From positions 124,001 through 188,000 of the forward strand of contig NZ_JACXZT010000010.1 of the NCBI RefSeq assembly GCF_014779595.1: a DNA stretch of 64,000 nucleotides. Direction: 5' to 3'. Below are positions 36,116 through 48,761 of the stretch, one piece after another (position 1 is the first letter of the stretch; each line of letters starts with the position of its first letter). The notes beneath the pieces were generated by a model that was not told where the DNA came from, searched no databases, and saw only the letters and a list, made by a program, of their open reading frames with translations. A program made the translations under genes and the position numbers. The stretch is from Halomonas sp. ML-15. GTDB lineage: Bacteria; Pseudomonadota; Gammaproteobacteria; Pseudomonadales; Halomonadaceae.

Positions 36116-37888
36116 ATGTCCAACATGCGTAGCCTGTCCTTCGACGCCATCATCATCGGCGGGGGTGGCTCCGGCCTGCGTGCCGCGCTCGAGCTGGCCA
36201 AGTCCGGCAAGAAGACCGCGGTGCTGTCCAAGGTCTTCCCGACCCGCTCGCACACCGTTTCGGCCCAGGGCGGGATCACCTGTGCCATCGCCTCCGCCGA
36301 TCCCAACGATGACTGGCGCTGGCACATGTATGACACCGTCAAGGGCGGCGACTATATCGCCGACCAGGACGCCGCCGAGTACATGTGTTCCGAGGGGCCC
36401 AAGGCGGTCTTCGAGCTCGAGCACATGGGCCTGCCGTTCTCGCGCTTCGACAATGGTCGCATCTATCAGCGTCCGTTCGGCGGCCAGTCCAAGAACTTCG
36501 GCGAGGGTGGTCAGGCGGCGCGCACCTGCGCCGCGGCCGACCGCACCGGTCACGCCCTGCTGCACACCCTTTATCAGAACAACCTGAAGAACAACACCAC
36601 CTTCCTCAACGAGTGGTACGCGGTGGACCTGGTAAAGAACGCCAACGGTGACGTGGTCGGCTGCATCGCCATGGACATCGAGACCGGCGAAGTGGTCCAT
36701 GTCAAGTCCAAGGCCACGGTACTGGCCACCGGTGGTGCCGGACGTATCTACGCCTCCACCACCAACGCCCTGATCAATACCGGTGACGGCATCGGCATGG
36801 CGCTGCGCGCCGGTTTCCCGATGCAGGACATGGAGATGTGGCAGTTCCATCCCACCGGTATCTACGGCGCCGGCACGCTGGTCACCGAGGGCTGCCGCGG
36901 CGAGGGTGGCTATCTGGTCAACAAGGATGGCGAGCGCTTCATGGAGCGCTATGCGCCCAACGCCAAGGACCTCGCCGGTCGCGACGTGGTGGCGCGCTCG
37001 ATGGTCATGGAGATCCTCGAGGGTCGCGGCTGCGGTGAGAAGGGCGACCATGTCTTCCTCAAGCTCGATCACCTGGGCGAAGAAGTGCTGGGCAAGCGCC
37101 TGCCGGGGATCGTCGAGCTGTCCAAGACCTTTGCTCACGCCGACCCGGCCAAGGAGCCGATCCCGGTGGTGCCCACCTGCCACTATATGATGGGCGGGAT
37201 CCCCACCAACGTGCATGGCCAGGCGATCATGCAGGACGGCGACGGCAACGATCAGATCGTCAACGGGCTGTTTGCCTGCGGCGAGGCGGCCTGTGTCTCG
37301 GTCCACGGTGCCAACCGCCTGGGTGGCAACTCGCTGCTCGACCTGGTGGTGTTCGGCCGCGCAGCGGGCATGTTCATCGAGGGCGCCTTGAACGAGGGCA
37401 TCGACTATCTGGATGCCACCGAGTCCGACGTCGATGCGGCAATGCAGCGCATGAGCCGTTGGAACGAGTCCAGCGGCGGCGAAAGCGTGCCGGAGCTGAA
37501 GGCCGAGCTGCAGGACATCATGCAAAATGCCTTTGGCGTATTCCGCCAGGAAGACAACATGCAGGAAGGCGTCAAGCAGCTTGCCGACCTACGTGAGCGG
37601 ATCGCCAATGCCCATCTGGGCGACAAGTCGAATGCTTTCAACACTGCGCGTGTCGAAGCACTCGAGCTCGACAACCTGATGGAAGTGGCCGAAGCCACCG
37701 CGATCTCGGCGCTGGAGCGCAAGGAGAGCCGCGGCGCGCATTCCCGCTACGACTATCCGGATCGTGACGACGTCAACTGGCTGAAGCACTCGCTCTATTT
37801 CCCCGCCGACAAGACGCTGGGCAAGCGCGACGTCAACTTCACGCCGAAGACGGTCGATACTTTCGAGCCGAAAGTCCGTACTTACTAA
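36116..37888 (+). CDS. sdhA: Succinate dehydrogenase flavoprotein subunit
   Basis: This 590-residue catalytic subunit oxidises succinate to fumarate with covalent FAD. It has the FAD Rossmann motif [10 protein letters not shown], the flavinylated histidine in [10 protein letters not shown], the substrate region HPTGIYGAG and the late [15 protein letters not shown]. It is full length and lies 3 bp after sdhD. Confidence 0.96.
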   Translation: MSNMRSLSFDAIIIGGGGSGLRAALELAKSGKKTAVLSKVFPTRSHTVSAQGGITCAIASADPNDDWRWHMYDTVKGGDYIADQDAAEYMCSEGPKAVFELEHMGLPFSRFDNGRIYQRPFGGQSKNFGEGGQAARTCAAADRTGHALLHTLYQNNLKNNTTFLNEWYAVDLVKNANGDVVGCIAMDIETGEVVHVKSKATVLATGGAGRIYASTTNALINTGDGIGMALRAGFPMQDMEMWQFHPTGIYGAGTLVTEGCRGEGGYLVNKDGERFMERYAPNAKDLAGRDVVARSMVMEILEGRGCGEKGDHVFLKLDHLGEEVLGKRLPGIVELSKTFAHADPAKEPIPVVPTCHYMMGGIPTNVHGQAIMQDGDGNDQIVNGLFACGEAACVSVHGANRLGGNSLLDLVVFGRAAGMFIEGALNEGIDYLDATESDVDAAMQRMSRWNESSGGESVPELKAELQDIMQNAFGVFRQEDNMQEGVKQLADLRERIANAHLGDKSNAFNTARVEALELDNLMEVAEATAISALERKESRGAHSRYDYPDRDDVNWLKHSLYFPADKTLGKRDVNFTPKTVDTFEPKVRTY

Positions 37889-37898
37889 GGGGGTCACG

Positions 37899-38609
37899 AT
37901 GTCCACGCTTCAGGTATCCATTTACCGCTACAACCCGGAAACCGACTCCGCACCCTATATGCAGGAGTTCCAGGTCGATACCAAGGGTCGCGACCTGATG
38001 GTGCTCGACGTGCTGCACCTGACCAAGGAGCAGGACAGCTCCATGGCCTATCGCCGCAGCTGCCGCGAGGGCGTTTGCGGCTCTGACGGCATGAACATGA
38101 ACGGCAAGAACGGCTTGGCGTGCATCACGCCGCTCTCCGAGGTGGTCAAGAAGAACAAGCTGACCCTGCGTCCGCTGCCTGGCCTGCCGGTGATTCGCGA
38201 CCTGGTGGTCGACATGGGAATCTTCTACCAGCAGTACGAGCGCATCCAGCCGTATCTGCAGAACGATACCCCGGCACCGGCCATCGAGCGCCTGCAGTCA
38301 CCGGAGGATCGCGACAAGCTCGATGGTCTCTACGAGTGCATTCTGTGCGCCTGCTGTTCGACCTCCTGCCCGTCGTTCTGGTGGAACCCGGACAAGTTCG
38401 TGGGTCCCGCCGGTCTGCTGCAGTCCTACCGTTTCCTGGCCGATTCCCGTGATGAAGCGACCCGCGAGCGTCTGTCCGAACTCGAGGATCCGTTCAGCGT
38501 ATTTCGCTGCCGCGGGATCATGAACTGCGTGTCGGTATGCCCCAAGGGACTCAACCCGACACGCGCGATCGGCAAGATTCGCGAAATGCTACTGGCCAAT
38601 GCCACTTAA
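37899..38609 (+). CDS. sdhB: Succinate dehydrogenase iron-sulphur subunit
   Basis: This 236-residue electron-transfer subunit carries all three cluster motifs: [2Fe-2S] in CREGVCGSDGMNMNGKNGLAC-type order (first Cys in SCREGVCGSDG), [4Fe-4S] in CILCACCSTSCPSFW and [3Fe-4S] in CRGIMNCVSVCPKG. It is the last gene of sdhCDAB; sucA starts 263 bp later. Confidence 0.95.
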   Translation: MSTLQVSIYRYNPETDSAPYMQEFQVDTKGRDLMVLDVLHLTKEQDSSMAYRRSCREGVCGSDGMNMNGKNGLACITPLSEVVKKNKLTLRPLPGLPVIRDLVVDMGIFYQQYERIQPYLQNDTPAPAIERLQSPEDRDKLDGLYECILCACCSTSCPSFWWNPDKFVGPAGLLQSYRFLADSRDEATRERLSELEDPFSVFRCRGIMNCVSVCPKGLNPTRAIGKIREMLLANAT

Positions 38610-38693
38610 ATCGTGGCCCAAGGCTTGCTATCATGTAGCCCGGTTTTGAGCTGTGGCCGAGTGTCGCAGCCCATTACGGCCCTGATCGCAGAG

Positions 38694-38716
38694 AGCCGGT
38701 GCCCGAGGCACCGGCT
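38694..38716 (+). terminator. Hairpin between sdhB and sucA
   Basis: AGCCGGTGCC and GGCACCGGCT form a perfect 10-bp stem around CGA, followed by only TT and C. It may partly terminate sdh transcripts and reduce readthrough into sucA. The remaining 150 bp before sucA show no promoter I would defend. Confidence 0.6.
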
Positions 38717-38872
38717 TTCGACGATCATTGGCAAGGCCGAGGCTCAGGCAACGCTGCTTGGTCAGGCATGCCGGATAGCATGATAGCCCCGCCGGCAGGG
38801 CACCAGAAACGCCGATGCGGCGACGTCGTATCAGGCGCCGACAACACCCCATCAGTGCAGGGTGACCGAGAG

Positions 38873-41707
38873 ATGCAAGAAGGCATAATGGAGTTGATGT
38901 GGCGCACTTCTCACGTGAGTGGCGGCAACGCCCACTATGTGGAAGCGCTCTACGAGCAGTACCTCGTTGATCCCAATGCTGTCCCCGACGAGTGGCGCAA
39001 CTACTTCGATCAGTTGCCGCGTCCTGAAGGCAGTACCTCCCACGATGTTCCGCTAAGCCCGATTCGCGACCAGTTCTATCAGCTCGGCAAGTCCCGCCGT
39101 AGCGCCAAGGCCGTCAGCCCCGCCGACAGCGGCGAGAACAAGAAGCAGGTCAAGGTGCTTCAGCTGATCAATGCCTACCGCTTCCGCGGGCACCAGAAGG
39201 CCGATATCGATCCGCTCGACCTGCGTAGCCCGGTACCGGTTCCCGACCTCGACCTCTCCTTCCACCAGTTGACCAGCGCCGACCTGGATACCGAGTTCCA
39301 GACCGGCTCGTTCTTCCTGGGCAAGGACAAGGCGCCGCTCAAGGAGATCGTCCAGGCCCTGGAGGAGACCTACTGCCGGTCGATCGGCTGCGAGATCATG
39401 CATATCGTCGACACCGAAGAGAAGCGCTGGCTGCAGCAGCGTTTCGAATCGGTGCGCTCGAAGCCGAAGTTCAGCCCCGAGGTGCGCAAGCATGTGCTCG
39501 AGCGGCTGAGTGCCGCAGAGGGGCTCGAGAACTATCTGGCCTCGAAATATCCGGGGACCAAGCGCTTCGGCCTCGAGGGCGGTGAGTCCTTTATCCCGAT
39601 GATGGATGAGATCATCCAGCGTGCCGGCGGCTACGGCACCAAGGAAGTGGTGATCGGCATGGCCCACCGCGGCCGTCTCAACCTGCTGGTCAACATTCTC
39701 GGCAAGAGTCCCTCGGAGCTGATCGAGGAGTTCGACGGCAAGAAAGTCATCGAACGCGGCTCCGGCGACGTCAAGTACCACCAGGGCTTCAGCTCCAACG
39801 TCATGACCCCGGGTGGCGAAGTGCACCTGGCGCTGGCCTTCAACCCCTCCCACCTGGAGATCGTGTCGCCGGTGGTAGAGGGGTCGGTGCGCGCCCGCCA
39901 GGATCGTCGCGATGATAGCGATGGCACCAAGGTGCTGCCGATCAATATCCACGGCGATGCCGCCTTCGCCGGTCAGGGCGTGGTCATGGAGACGTTCCAG
40001 ATGTCTCAGACCCGCGCCTACAAGACCGGTGGCACGGTGCATATCGTGATCAACAATCAGGTCGGCTTCACCACCTCGCATCCTGACGATACGCGCTCCA
40101 CCGAGTACTGCACCGACATCGCCAAGATGGTTCAGGCGCCGATCTTCCACGTCAACGGTGATGATCCGGATGCGGTACTGCACGCCACCCAGGTGGCCAT
40201 CGACTATCGCCAGCAGTTCAAGCGCGACGTGGTGATCGACCTGGTCTGCTACCGTCGCCGCGGTCACAACGAGGCCGACGAGCCGTCCGGCACCCAGCCG
40301 ATGATGTACTCGAAGATCAAGAACCATCCCTCTGCACGGGCGCTGTATGCCAAACGCCTGGTCGAGGAGGGCGTACTCACCGAGGATGAGGCCACCGCGC
40401 TGGGGGAGACCTATCGCGAAGACCTGATGGCCGGCAACCATGTCGCCAATGCCCTGGTCAAGGAGCCCAATACCGAGCTGTTCGTCGACTGGGGGCCCTA
40501 CCTCGGCCACGAGTGGACCGGCGACGCCGATACCACCTTCGATATGAAGCGCATGCAGCAGCTGGCAGCGAAGATGTGCGAGGTGCCTGACGGGGTCCAG
40601 GTGCAGCGCCAGGTGGCCAAGATCTACGAAGACCGTCGCAAGATGCAGGCCGGTGGCATGGGGCTCAACTGGGGCTTCGCCGAGACCCTGGCCTACGCCA
40701 CCCTGCTCGATCAGGGGCACCCGATCCGCATCACCGGCCAGGACTCGGGCCGTGGTACCTTCTCTCACCGCCATGCGGTGGTACACAATCAGAAGGATGG
40801 CAGCACCTACGTGCCGCTGCAGCACATGGCCGACGGCCAGCCGCAATTCACCATCCACGACTCCTTCCTCTCGGAAGAGGCAGTGCTGGCGTTCGAGTAC
40901 GGCTATGCGACAACCGCGCCCAACCACCTGGTGGTCTGGGAGGCGCAATTCGGCGACTTCTTCAACGGCGCCCAGGTGGTGGTGGACCAGTTCATCTCCT
41001 CTGGTGAAACCAAGTGGGGTCGGCTGTGTGGCCTGACCATGCTGCTGCCTCATGGCTACGAGGGGCAGGGGCCGGAGCACTCCTCGGCGCGTCTGGAGCG
41101 CTTCCTGCAGATGTGCGCCGAGCACAATATGCAGGTCTGTGTGCCGACCACGCCGGCGCAGATCTACCATCTGCTGCGTCGTCAGGTCATCCGGCCGCTG
41201 CGCAAGCCGCTGGTGGTGATGTCGCCCAAGAGCCTGCTGCGCCACAAGGAGGCCACCTCGACCCTCGAGGAGCTGGCCCACGGCAAGTTCCAGATGGTGC
41301 TGCCCGATCAGGGCAAGCTCGATGCCGAGAAGGTCAAGCGGGTGGTGCTGTGCGCCGGCAAGGTCTACTACGATCTGGCCACCTACCGCAGCGAGCATGA
41401 GCGCGAGGATACTGCCGTGGTGCGTCTCGAACAGCTCTATCCCTTCCCCAAGGAGGAGCTCTACGAGACCCTCAAGGCCTACTCGAATCTCGAGCAGGTG
41501 GTGTGGTGCCAGGAAGAACCGCTCAACCAGGGTGCCTGGTACCAGAGCCAGCACCATATGCGGGTGGTGGCTGACATGCTGGACAATGGCCTCGGCCGCG
41601 AACTCAAGTTCGCCGGCCGTCCGGCATCGGCCGCTCCCGCCGCGGGCTACATGTCCGTACACGTCGAACAGCAGCGCCAACTGGTAGACGACGCCTTCAA
41701 CGCATAA
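38873..41707 (+). CDS. sucA: 2-oxoglutarate dehydrogenase E1 component
   Basis: This 944-residue thiamine-diphosphate enzyme decarboxylates 2-oxoglutarate and passes the succinyl group to SucB. The N-terminus [20 protein letters not shown] matches other E1o proteins, fixing the start at 38873 and excluding upstream open frame to 38699. The ThDP-binding block around [13 protein letters not shown] and [14 protein letters not shown] and the HRHAVVHNQ region are present. It is followed by sucB after 44 bp. Confidence 0.95.
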   Translation: MQEGIMELMWRTSHVSGGNAHYVEALYEQYLVDPNAVPDEWRNYFDQLPRPEGSTSHDVPLSPIRDQFYQLGKSRRSAKAVSPADSGENKKQVKVLQLINAYRFRGHQKADIDPLDLRSPVPVPDLDLSFHQLTSADLDTEFQTGSFFLGKDKAPLKEIVQALEETYCRSIGCEIMHIVDTEEKRWLQQRFESVRSKPKFSPEVRKHVLERLSAAEGLENYLASKYPGTKRFGLEGGESFIPMMDEIIQRAGGYGTKEVVIGMAHRGRLNLLVNILGKSPSELIEEFDGKKVIERGSGDVKYHQGFSSNVMTPGGEVHLALAFNPSHLEIVSPVVEGSVRARQDRRDDSDGTKVLPINIHGDAAFAGQGVVMETFQMSQTRAYKTGGTVHIVINNQVGFTTSHPDDTRSTEYCTDIAKMVQAPIFHVNGDDPDAVLHATQVAIDYRQQFKRDVVIDLVCYRRRGHNEADEPSGTQPMMYSKIKNHPSARALYAKRLVEEGVLTEDEATALGETYREDLMAGNHVANALVKEPNTELFVDWGPYLGHEWTGDADTTFDMKRMQQLAAKMCEVPDGVQVQRQVAKIYEDRRKMQAGGMGLNWGFAETLAYATLLDQGHPIRITGQDSGRGTFSHRHAVVHNQKDGSTYVPLQHMADGQPQFTIHDSFLSEEAVLAFEYGYATTAPNHLVVWEAQFGDFFNGAQVVVDQFISSGETKWGRLCGLTMLLPHGYEGQGPEHSSARLERFLQMCAEHNMQVCVPTTPAQIYHLLRRQVIRPLRKPLVVMSPKSLLRHKEATSTLEELAHGKFQMVLPDQGKLDAEKVKRVVLCAGKVYYDLATYRSEHEREDTAVVRLEQLYPFPKEELYETLKAYSNLEQVVWCQEEPLNQGAWYQSQHHMRVVADMLDNGLGRELKFAGRPASAAPAAGYMSVHVEQQRQLVDDAFNA

Positions 41708-41751
41708 AGAAGGCGTCCTGCCGGGCGAGAGAGAACACACAAGGAAACAAC

Positions 41752-43293
41752 ATGGCTACCGAGATCAAAGCGCCAACCTTTCCAGAGTCCGTTGCCGAAG
41801 GCAGCGTGGCGGCCTGGCACAAGCAGCCGGGCGACAGCGTTGAGCGCGACGAATTGATCGTCGAAATCGAGACCGACAAGGTGGTGCTCGAAGTGGTGGC
41901 GCCGGAAGCCGGCACGCTGAGCGAAATCAACGCCGAGGAAGGCGATACCGTTCAGTCGGAGCAGGTGCTGGGCATTCTCGGCGCGGCGGGTGACAAGGCC
42001 AAGGCGTCTGGCAAGAAGAGTGAGGCGGCCAAGGCAGATGGCCCCGAGTCTGACGCCAAGCCGGCCGCCAGCGGCAAACAGCACGACGTCAAGGCACCCT
42101 CCTTCCCCGAGTCGATCCAGGAAGGCACCGTGGCCAGCTGGAACAAGCAGGTCGGCGAAGCGGTCAAGCGCGACGAGGTGCTGGCCGAGATCGAGACCGA
42201 CAAGGTGGTGCTCGAGGTGGTGGCGCCAGCCGACGGCGCCCTGACCGAGATCAAGGCCGAGGAGGGCAGTCAGGTCGCCTCCGAAGAGGTACTGGCAGTA
42301 TTTGCCGAAGGCGCCGGTGGTGACAGCGGTAGCGCCGAGGCGGCGCCGGCAGAGAGTGCCGCGTCCAGCGACAGCGCCGATGAGAAGGTCGGCGACAAGA
42401 TCCTCGCCCCGGCGGCACGCAAGATGGTCGCCGAGCATGATCTCGACGTGAGCAAGATCGACGGCACCGGCAAGGGTGGCCGGATCCTCAAGGAGGATGT
42501 TCAGAAGGCGGTCAAGCAGGGCAGTGCCAAGAAGGCTGCCGCGAGCGCTGCGCCCAAGCAGGCCGCTGCTGCCGCGCCGGTTGTCGAGGGTGAGCGTCCC
42601 GAGAAGCGTGTGCCGATGAGCCGCCTGCGTCAGACCATCGCCAAGCGTCTGGTCCAGGCCCAGCAAACCGCCGCCATGCTGACCACCTACAACGAGGTCG
42701 ACATGGGTGCGGTGATGGATCTGCGCGCTCAGTACAAGGAGACCTTCCAAAAAGCCCACGACACCAAGCTCGGCTTCATGGGCTTCTTCGTCAAGGCGGC
42801 AAGCGAGGCGCTCAAGCGCTTCCCCGACGTCAACGCCTCCATCGACGGCAGCGATATCGTCTACCACGGCTATCAGGACATCGGCGTGGCGGTGTCTACC
42901 CCGCGTGGTCTGGTGGTGCCGGTGCTGCGTGACACCGACAGCATGAAGATCGCCGACGTGGAGAAGACCATTGTCGACTTCGGCAAGCGTGCACGCGATG
43001 GCAAGCTGGGCATCGACGAAATGCAGGGTGGCACCTTCACCATTACCAACGGCGGCATCTTCGGCTCACTGATGTCGACGCCGATCATCAACCCGCCGCA
43101 GACCGCGATCCTGGGCATGCACAAGATTCAGGAGCGCCCCATGGCGGTCAACGGCAAGGTCGAGATTCGCCCGATGATGTATCTGGCGGTCTCCTATGAC
43201 CACCGCATGATCGATGGCAAGGACGCGGTGCAGTTCCTGGTCACCATCAAGGAACTGCTCGAGGATCCGGCACGTCTGCTGCTCGACGTGTAA
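41752..43293 (+). CDS. sucB: Dihydrolipoyl succinyltransferase (E2o) with two lipoyl domains
   Basis: This 513-residue E2 core protein carries two N-terminal lipoyl domains, at about 1-76 and 108-185, each with [12 protein letters not shown] around the lipoylated lysine (about K43 and K151). The domains are separated by an Ala/Lys/Ser linker. A peripheral subunit-binding domain follows (about 220-260, [19 protein letters not shown]), then a second Ala-rich linker and the catalytic domain ending with the active-site [12 protein letters not shown]. coli SucB, about 405 residues, has a single lipoyl domain, so this gene carries an extra one. The function is otherwise normal. Confidence 0.94.
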   Translation: MATEIKAPTFPESVAEGSVAAWHKQPGDSVERDELIVEIETDKVVLEVVAPEAGTLSEINAEEGDTVQSEQVLGILGAAGDKAKASGKKSEAAKADGPESDAKPAASGKQHDVKAPSFPESIQEGTVASWNKQVGEAVKRDEVLAEIETDKVVLEVVAPADGALTEIKAEEGSQVASEEVLAVFAEGAGGDSGSAEAAPAESAASSDSADEKVGDKILAPAARKMVAEHDLDVSKIDGTGKGGRILKEDVQKAVKQGSAKKAAASAAPKQAAAAAPVVEGERPEKRVPMSRLRQTIAKRLVQAQQTAAMLTTYNEVDMGAVMDLRAQYKETFQKAHDTKLGFMGFFVKAASEALKRFPDVNASIDGSDIVYHGYQDIGVAVSTPRGLVVPVLRDTDSMKIADVEKTIVDFGKRARDGKLGIDEMQGGTFTITNGGIFGSLMSTPIINPPQTAILGMHKIQERPMAVNGKVEIRPMMYLAVSYDHRMIDGKDAVQFLVTIKELLEDPARLLLDV

Positions 43294-44775
<1,482 letters not shown>

Positions 44776-44783
44776 GACAACAA

Positions 44784-44803
44784 GCGCCGCCCTCGGGCGG
44801 CGC
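44784..44803 (+). terminator. Hairpin between lpdA and sucC
   Basis: GCGCCGCCC and GGGCGGCGC form a strong stem 8 bp after the lpdA stop, followed by ATTGCTT. It is probably a partial terminator or stabiliser between sucAB-lpdA and sucCD. Confidence 0.6.
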
Positions 44804-44915
44804 ATTGCTTCCGGCGACGTATCGGAAGCAGACGGGGGTGACCCGGGAACGCACTGCATCAAGTCAAGTGTCCGCGGTCATCGTTCGAGTCACATGCAAC
44901 CAATGGCATGAATCG

Positions 44916-46082
44916 ATGAACCTTCACGAGTATCAAGGCAAGCAGCTGTTTGCCGACTATGGTCTGCCAGTGTCCAAGAGTTTTGCAGTGGACACTCCCG
45001 ACGAAGCAGCAGAAGCGTGCAAGAAGATCGGCGGCGACATGTGGGTGGTCAAAGCCCAGGTCCACGCCGGTGGTCGCGGCAAGGCCGGCGGCGTCAAGCT
45101 GATCAAGGACCCGGCCGAGGCCAAGGCCTTCGCCGAGCAGTGGCTGGGCAAGAACCTGGTCACCTTCCAGACTGACGAACACGGTCAGCCGGTCGCCAAG
45201 ATTCTGGTCGAGACCTGCACCGATATCGCCGATGAGCTCTATCTGGGCGCGGTCGTCGATCGTACTACCCGCCGCGTGGTCTTCATGGCCTCTACCGAAG
45301 GCGGTGTCGAGATCGAGAAGGTCGCCGAGGAGACGCCCGAGAAGATCCTCAAGGCCGAGATCGATCCGCTGGTCGGTGCGCAGCCCTACCAGGCCCGTGA
45401 ACTGGCCTTCGCGCTTGGCCTCAAGGGCGATCAGATCAAGCAGTTCACCAAGATTTTCCTGGGGCTGTCCAAGCTGTTCCACGAGAAAGACCTGGCGCTG
45501 CTCGAGATCAACCCGCTAGTGATCACCGACGAAGGCAATCTGCACTGCCTCGACGCCAAGCTGGGGTTGGACAGCAACGCGCTGTACCGTCACCCGGACC
45601 TGCAGGCGATGCGCGACCCGTCTCAGGAAGACGAGCGCGAAGCGGACGCGGCGAAGTGGGAACTCAACTACGTAGCGCTCGATGGCAATATCGGCTGCAT
45701 GGTCAACGGCGCTGGTTTGGCCATGGGCACCATGGACATCGTCAACCTCAACGGCGGCAAGCCGGCCAACTTCCTCGACGTTGGCGGCGGTGCAACCAAA
45801 GAGCGTGTTGCAGAAGCGTTCAAGATCATTCTGTCTGACGATAACGTCAAGGCCGTACTGGTTAACATCTTTGGCGGTATCGTACGCTGCGACATGATTG
45901 CTGAAGGCATCATCGGTGCCGTTGAGCAGGTCGGTGTCAACGTGCCGGTTGTCGTACGCCTGGAAGGCAACAACGCCGAGCTAGGTACGGAAAAACTCGC
46001 GTCTAGCGGTCTGAACATCATCGCGGCTACCAGTCTGACCGACGCGGCACAGCAGGTCGTTAACGCGGCGGAGGGCAAGTAA
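44916..46082 (+). CDS. sucC: Succinyl-CoA synthetase beta subunit
   Basis: This 388-residue subunit holds the ATP-grasp nucleotide site of succinyl-CoA synthetase. The start [16 protein letters not shown] matches the family exactly, fixing 44916. It has the nucleotide-binding [16 protein letters not shown] and the phosphate-loop region [13 protein letters not shown]. The stop and the sucD start share one base (TAATG), so the pair is coupled. Confidence 0.95.
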   Translation: MNLHEYQGKQLFADYGLPVSKSFAVDTPDEAAEACKKIGGDMWVVKAQVHAGGRGKAGGVKLIKDPAEAKAFAEQWLGKNLVTFQTDEHGQPVAKILVETCTDIADELYLGAVVDRTTRRVVFMASTEGGVEIEKVAEETPEKILKAEIDPLVGAQPYQARELAFALGLKGDQIKQFTKIFLGLSKLFHEKDLALLEINPLVITDEGNLHCLDAKLGLDSNALYRHPDLQAMRDPSQEDEREADAAKWELNYVALDGNIGCMVNGAGLAMGTMDIVNLNGGKPANFLDVGGGATKERVAEAFKIILSDDNVKAVLVNIFGGIVRCDMIAEGIIGAVEQVGVNVPVVVRLEGNNAELGTEKLASSGLNIIAATSLTDAAQQVVNAAEGK

Positions 46083-46954
46083 TGAGTATCCTGATCGACA
46101 AGAACACCAAGGTCATCTGCCAGGGCTTCACCGGTGGCCAAGGAACGTTCCACTCCGAGCAGGCGATTGCCTACGGCACTCAGATGGTCGGTGGCGTAAC
46201 GCCGGGTAAAGGCGGCCAGGAGCACCTCGGTCTGCCCGTTTTCAACACCGTCAAGGAAGCGGTCGAGAAGACTGGCGCCGAGGCCAGCGTGATCTACGTG
46301 CCGGCACCGTTCTGCAAGGACTCGATCCTCGAAGCCGCCAACGCCGGTATCAAGCTGATCGTCTGCATCACCGAAGGCATCCCGACCCTCGACATGCTCG
46401 ACGCCAAGGTCAAGTGTGACGAGCTGGGCGTGCGCCTGATCGGTCCCAACTGCCCCGGTGTGATCACCCCGGGCCAGTGCAAGATCGGTATCATGCCGGG
46501 CCATATCCACCAGCCTGGCCGTGTCGGCATCGTGTCGCGCTCCGGTACCCTGACCTATGAAGCGGTCAAGCAGACCACCGACCACGGCTTCGGCCAGTCG
46601 ACCTGTGTAGGCATCGGCGGCGACCCGATCCCGGGCTCCAACTTCATCGATATCCTGGAGATGTTCGAGAAGGATCCGCAGACCGAGGCGATCGTGATGA
46701 TCGGTGAGATCGGCGGTACCGCCGAAGAGGAGGCCGCAGCCTACATCAAGGCCAATGTCTCCAAGCCGGTGGTCTCCTACATCGCTGGCGTTACGGCGCC
46801 TCCGGGCAAGCGTATGGGCCATGCCGGGGCGATCATCTCCGGTGGCAAGGGCACCGCGGACGAGAAATTCGCCGCCCTCGAAGACGCCAACGTCAAGACC
46901 GTGCGTTCGCTGGCCGAGATCGGCGATGCTCTGAAGCAGGTCACCGGCTGGTAA
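46082..46954 (+). CDS. sucD: Succinyl-CoA synthetase alpha subunit
   Basis: This 290-residue subunit carries the phospho-histidine and CoA site. It has the CoA-binding Rossmann start [11 protein letters not shown] and the active-site histidine in [15 protein letters not shown]. It overlaps sucC by one base and ends the TCA block before a classical terminator. Confidence 0.96.
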   Translation: MSILIDKNTKVICQGFTGGQGTFHSEQAIAYGTQMVGGVTPGKGGQEHLGLPVFNTVKEAVEKTGAEASVIYVPAPFCKDSILEAANAGIKLIVCITEGIPTLDMLDAKVKCDELGVRLIGPNCPGVITPGQCKIGIMPGHIHQPGRVGIVSRSGTLTYEAVKQTTDHGFGQSTCVGIGGDPIPGSNFIDILEMFEKDPQTEAIVMIGEIGGTAEEEAAAYIKANVSKPVVSYIAGVTAPPGKRMGHAGAIISGGKGTADEKFAALEDANVKTVRSLAEIGDALKQVTGW

Positions 46955-46989
46955 GTCGGACGCCGTTTCAGCGTCGCGTCGTACGTCCT

Positions 46990-47015
46990 AAAGGGCACCT
47001 CCGGGTGCCCTTTTT
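46990..47015 (+). terminator. Terminator after sucD
   Basis: AAAGGGCACC and GGTGCCCTTT form a perfect stem around TCCG, continuing into a TTTTT run, 35 bp after sucD. Confidence 0.92.
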
Positions 47016-47131
47016 CGTCTCCGTTGATTGCCCGCAAGCGCATGTGACAGCGTCATGGACAAGAACTGCTAGGCTGAATGGCGAATGCCATCGGGATGCG
47101 ATTCATCCCGCCACAGGGAGCAGGGGGCGTT

Positions 47132-48742
47132 ATGGACGAGCTGGCTAAACGACTTGGGTTGCGCACCGAACCGACCATCTTCTTCACCTCGGCAGGGCTG
47201 ATGGTGCTCTTTCTGCTGGCGCTGCTGATCGCTCCGGAAACCATAAGAGACGTGTTCGCCGGCGGCCGTGAATGGGTCGTCACCAACCTCGGCTGGTTCT
47301 TCATCATGGGCGTCAATGCCTGGCTGCTGTTCCTGCTGTGGGTGGCGATCAGCCGCTACGGTCAGATTCGTCTCGGGCGCGAGGATGAAAAACCCGAGTA
47401 CGGCAATATCTCCTGGTTCACCATGCTGTTTGCCGGCGGTATCGGCACGGTGCTGATGTTCTGGGGCGTGGCCGAGCCGATCTTCCACTTCTCGAATCCG
47501 CCTCACGGGGATATCGAGGCACACTCGGTGGCGGCATCCCAGGAGGCGATCGGCTTCTCGCTCTACCACCTGGGGCTGCATACCTGGACCATCTTCACCC
47601 TGCCGGGGCTCGCCTTCGCCTACTTCATCCACCGTCATGGCCTGCCGATGAGGGTCAGCTCGGTGTTCTATCCGCTACTCAAGGAGCGGGTCTACGGCCC
47701 GCTCGGCAAGACCATCGATGTCTTCGCGGTACTCGGCACCCTGTTCGGGGTGGCGGTGTCGATCGGTCTGGGCACCTCGCAGATCAACGCCGGCCTGTCC
47801 GAGCTGATGGGGGTGCCCGATAACGTCACCGTCAAGGTGTTGATTATCATCGCTTTGACCGCGGTGGCCGTGGGGTCGATCGTAGCGGGGCTCGACAAGG
47901 GCGTGAAGGTGCTCTCCAACATCAATATCGGCATGGCCACCGGCCTGATGCTGTTCGTGCTGATCACCGGCTCCACGGTATTCCTGCTGCGCGGGATCAT
48001 CGAGACCCTGGGCATCTATGTCTCCAATATCGTGCCCATGGCGTTCTGGAACGATACTCTGGCGCAGTACACTCGTGAGGGGGGCAGCTGGGGCTGGCAG
48101 GGCAACTGGACGGTATTCTACTGGGCCTGGACGGTGACTTGGTCGCCGTTTATCGGCATCTTCGTGGCGCGCATCTCCAAGGGCCGCACCATCCGCGAGT
48201 TTGTGCTGGGGGTGCTGTTCGCACCGTCGCTGTTCACCCTGGTGTGGTTCGCGATCTTCGGCTGGTCGGCGATGGAGATCGATGGCATCGGCAGCGCCGC
48301 CCGTGAGGCGCTGGGCGATCAGGCCGGGGTGATGTCGGCGGCGGTGGCCGAGAGCGTGCCGCTGGCGATGTTCGCCTTCTTCGAGCATTTCCCCGCCACT
48401 ACGCTGATCCAGGGGCTGGCGGTGGTGATCGTGGCGATCTTCTTCGCGACGTCCTCGGATTCGGCATCCCTGGTGGTCGATATGCTGTGTACCGGTGATT
48501 CGGGCCAGGGCCCGGTTCGCCAGCGGGTGTTCTGGGGGATATCCGAAGGCGCCGTGGCGGCGATGCTGATCGTACTCGCCGGCGAAGCTGGGCTGGAGGC
48601 ACTGCAGCAGGTGATTACGGTAATCGGTCTGCCGATCTTCATCATGGTGTTCGCGATGATCTTTGCGCTCTACCGCGGGCTGTCCGCCGAGCGCATCAGT
48701 CAGGCCAAGGTGGGCACACCGCCTCATCCTGACCAGATGTGA
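47132..48742 (+). CDS. BCCT-family betaine/carnitine/choline transporter
   Basis: This 536-residue secondary carrier has about 12 TM helices. The family pattern is clear: WFTMLFAGGIGTVLMFWGVAE, then GMATGLMLFVLITGS and the TM8 aromatic stretch WTVFYWAWTVTWSPFIG with VARISKGRTIREF. ATG 47132 is preferred because AGGGGG precedes it closely; an upstream in-frame start at 47078 is possible. Members import betaine, choline or carnitine with sodium or protons. It is operonic with a DUF1989 gene 19 bp downstream, suggesting an import-and-use pair rather than pure osmoprotection. Confidence 0.87.
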   Translation: MDELAKRLGLRTEPTIFFTSAGLMVLFLLALLIAPETIRDVFAGGREWVVTNLGWFFIMGVNAWLLFLLWVAISRYGQIRLGREDEKPEYGNISWFTMLFAGGIGTVLMFWGVAEPIFHFSNPPHGDIEAHSVAASQEAIGFSLYHLGLHTWTIFTLPGLAFAYFIHRHGLPMRVSSVFYPLLKERVYGPLGKTIDVFAVLGTLFGVAVSIGLGTSQINAGLSELMGVPDNVTVKVLIIIALTAVAVGSIVAGLDKGVKVLSNINIGMATGLMLFVLITGSTVFLLRGIIETLGIYVSNIVPMAFWNDTLAQYTREGGSWGWQGNWTVFYWAWTVTWSPFIGIFVARISKGRTIREFVLGVLFAPSLFTLVWFAIFGWSAMEIDGIGSAAREALGDQAGVMSAAVAESVPLAMFAFFEHFPATTLIQGLAVVIVAIFFATSSDSASLVVDMLCTGDSGQGPVRQRVFWGISEGAVAAMLIVLAGEAGLEALQQVITVIGLPIFIMVFAMIFALYRGLSAERISQAKVGTPPHPDQM

Positions 48743-48761
48743 CGTCACAAGGAGAGACTGC

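Noticed and set aside
38717-38872. Riboswitch or leader peptide before sucA
   Set aside because: The GC-rich leader shows no conserved riboswitch core and no short frame with a ribosome site and repeated codons.
39053-41740. 895-residue open frame antisense to sucA
   Set aside because: It mirrors a certain sucA gene, has no ribosome site, and long antisense frames are common in GC-rich coding DNA. Similar antisense frames over sdhA (35876-37525) and sucB were rejected for the same reason.
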